The notes beneath the pieces were generated by a model. That model was not told the DNA's origin. It searched no databases and was given only the letters and a program-made list of their open reading frames with translations. Both the position numbers and the translations under genes were made by a program. This document shows, piece after piece, positions 63,241 through 64,000 of a DNA stretch of 64,000 bases. Every line of letters starts with the position of its first letter. Position 1 is the first letter of the stretch. Source of the stretch: Paragonimus westermani (lineage: Eukaryota; Platyhelminthes; Trematoda; Plagiorchiida; Troglotrematidae); contig QNGE01000949.1 of assembly GCA_008508345.1 (NCBI GenBank), forward strand, positions 81,895 through 145,894, given 5' to 3'.

Positions 63241-64000
63241 ACCGTAGACCATATCATGCATGAGTGCAAGGTTAAGCTTGAGTCGCCGTAACCGAAGAGG
63301 ATCGAGTGCAAGCGTGTGACAGCGTTTTCCGTAGCTCAGAGAATATGCATAATCCTTTTGTGAATGCATGCTGGAGGCTTTCCAGAGTTAACCTATCAGA
63401 CTTGCGCGAGTGGTTTTATATGAACGTGCAGTACTCAAACTGGATTGGTATGCATAGCTTATGAAGGTGTAATCAAGCGACAGGAAGGAACAACGAATGC
63501 ATACTATAGCCTATCGTCCGTCTGATTTTAGCAACTAGGATGGATATGGATTCTGCGAAATCGAATGAGTTTGTGTGGCGTATATCCAAGTCACGCACTG
63601 AGGTAGCGGTTGATATGCTGTGATCGGCCAGCTTTATAGTGCCCGCTGGTACGTGACAACCATGCACAACGATAGTGAGTGTACTCGCTCGAAATTTCAT
63701 CAGCCAAGTTTGACACCAAATCTCTAATGACGTGAATCCCTCAGGTATACTTTGTAGATCTGGAATGAGATCGCCAGGAAGAAAAGTGTAAACAAGTTCG
63801 ATATCACCATTGAATAAGAACAGTTTGCCATGCTTGATAACTTCGCATATATCGTTTATATATATAAGAGAAAGAATGATGACTCGAAGACACTTCTTTG
63901 GATCACCCCACGAGTGACTGGTCTGGGTGTTGCTTTGTTGTCTTCTATTCTCACTGTTTGTGTGCGGCCTGTGAAGTATGAATAAAGCCAGCTAGGCAAC
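63052..64000 (-). pseudogene. LINE reverse transcriptase fragment at the window edge
   Basis: Minus-strand LINE running in from beyond 64000. Near the edge it reads WLYSYFTGRTQTVRIED, PRPVTRGVIQRSVFESSFF (family form SGVPQGSVLGPLLF) and, after a small frameshift at a TA run (about 63855), NDICEVIKHGKLFLFNGD. The catalytic box Y/F-A-D-D has become FNGD (63803-63814), losing one of the two aspartates. The post-palm region VRDLDIRHTNSFDF and AKIRRTIGYSMH follows (63700-63473), then a tail SLVKYSYIWDKLPCTI with the W-x-x-L-P box at 63052-63369. The tail enters the tandem duplication at 63240, so part of it is repeated at 61889-62077. Confidence 0.75.

Overview
This window looks like repeat-rich nuclear DNA of an invertebrate, most probably a parasitic flatworm (Neodermata, a tapeworm or fluke). 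The grounds are: one spliced, animal-type protein kinase gene whose 5' exons are separated by introns of only 37-43 bases (a flatworm habit) and followed by an intron of 11.2 kb; no long open frames elsewhere; a moderately AT-rich background; and decayed LINEs, tRNA-derived SINEs and Penelope-type hammerhead ribozyme motifs. The phylum is an inference; genus cannot be told from this sequence.

The one gene I can assign firmly is a calcium/calmodulin-dependent protein kinase I (CaMKI) homologue on the minus strand. Exons 1-4 lie at 51617-51057 and exon 5 at 39815-39689. Together they give about 189 codons, from the N-terminus through the glycine loop, catalytic lysine, HRD and DFG motifs to the activation-loop threonine. 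The exons for the rest of the C-lobe and for the autoinhibitory and calmodulin-binding segment must lie further along the minus strand (below 39689); I could not find them. A separate minus-strand coiled-coil exon candidate sits at 2602-2475, and a cysteine-rich open frame of unknown nature lies inside the big kinase intron at about 43828-43335.

The remaining DNA is mostly mobile-element debris. A 4-kb relic of a CR1/Jockey-type LINE runs on the plus strand from about 52080 to 56220, just upstream of the kinase start. A second LINE fragment lies at 47.68-48.52 kb (plus), a third at 63.05-64.0 kb (minus, running off the window), and a small fourth at 15.9-15.66 kb (minus). A tRNA-derived SINE family has at least seven copies, and a second tRNA-like family occurs twice as head-to-head inverted pairs (31.55-32.08 and 44.91-45.31 kb). 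Hammerhead-type ribozyme motifs of the Penelope class occur at 24.80 kb (plus) and 34.6 kb (minus), the latter facing a truncated copy to form an imperfect palindrome. A possible solo LTR is at 22.26-22.73 kb.

Two spots look like assembly problems or very recent duplications: a 332-base inverted repeat around an N at 49375, and a 1163-base near-perfect tandem duplication at 60915-63240 next to a 53-base repeat flanking an N at 60718. Large parts of 1-22 kb and 25-38 kb show no recognisable gene and are best read as intron or intergenic DNA.
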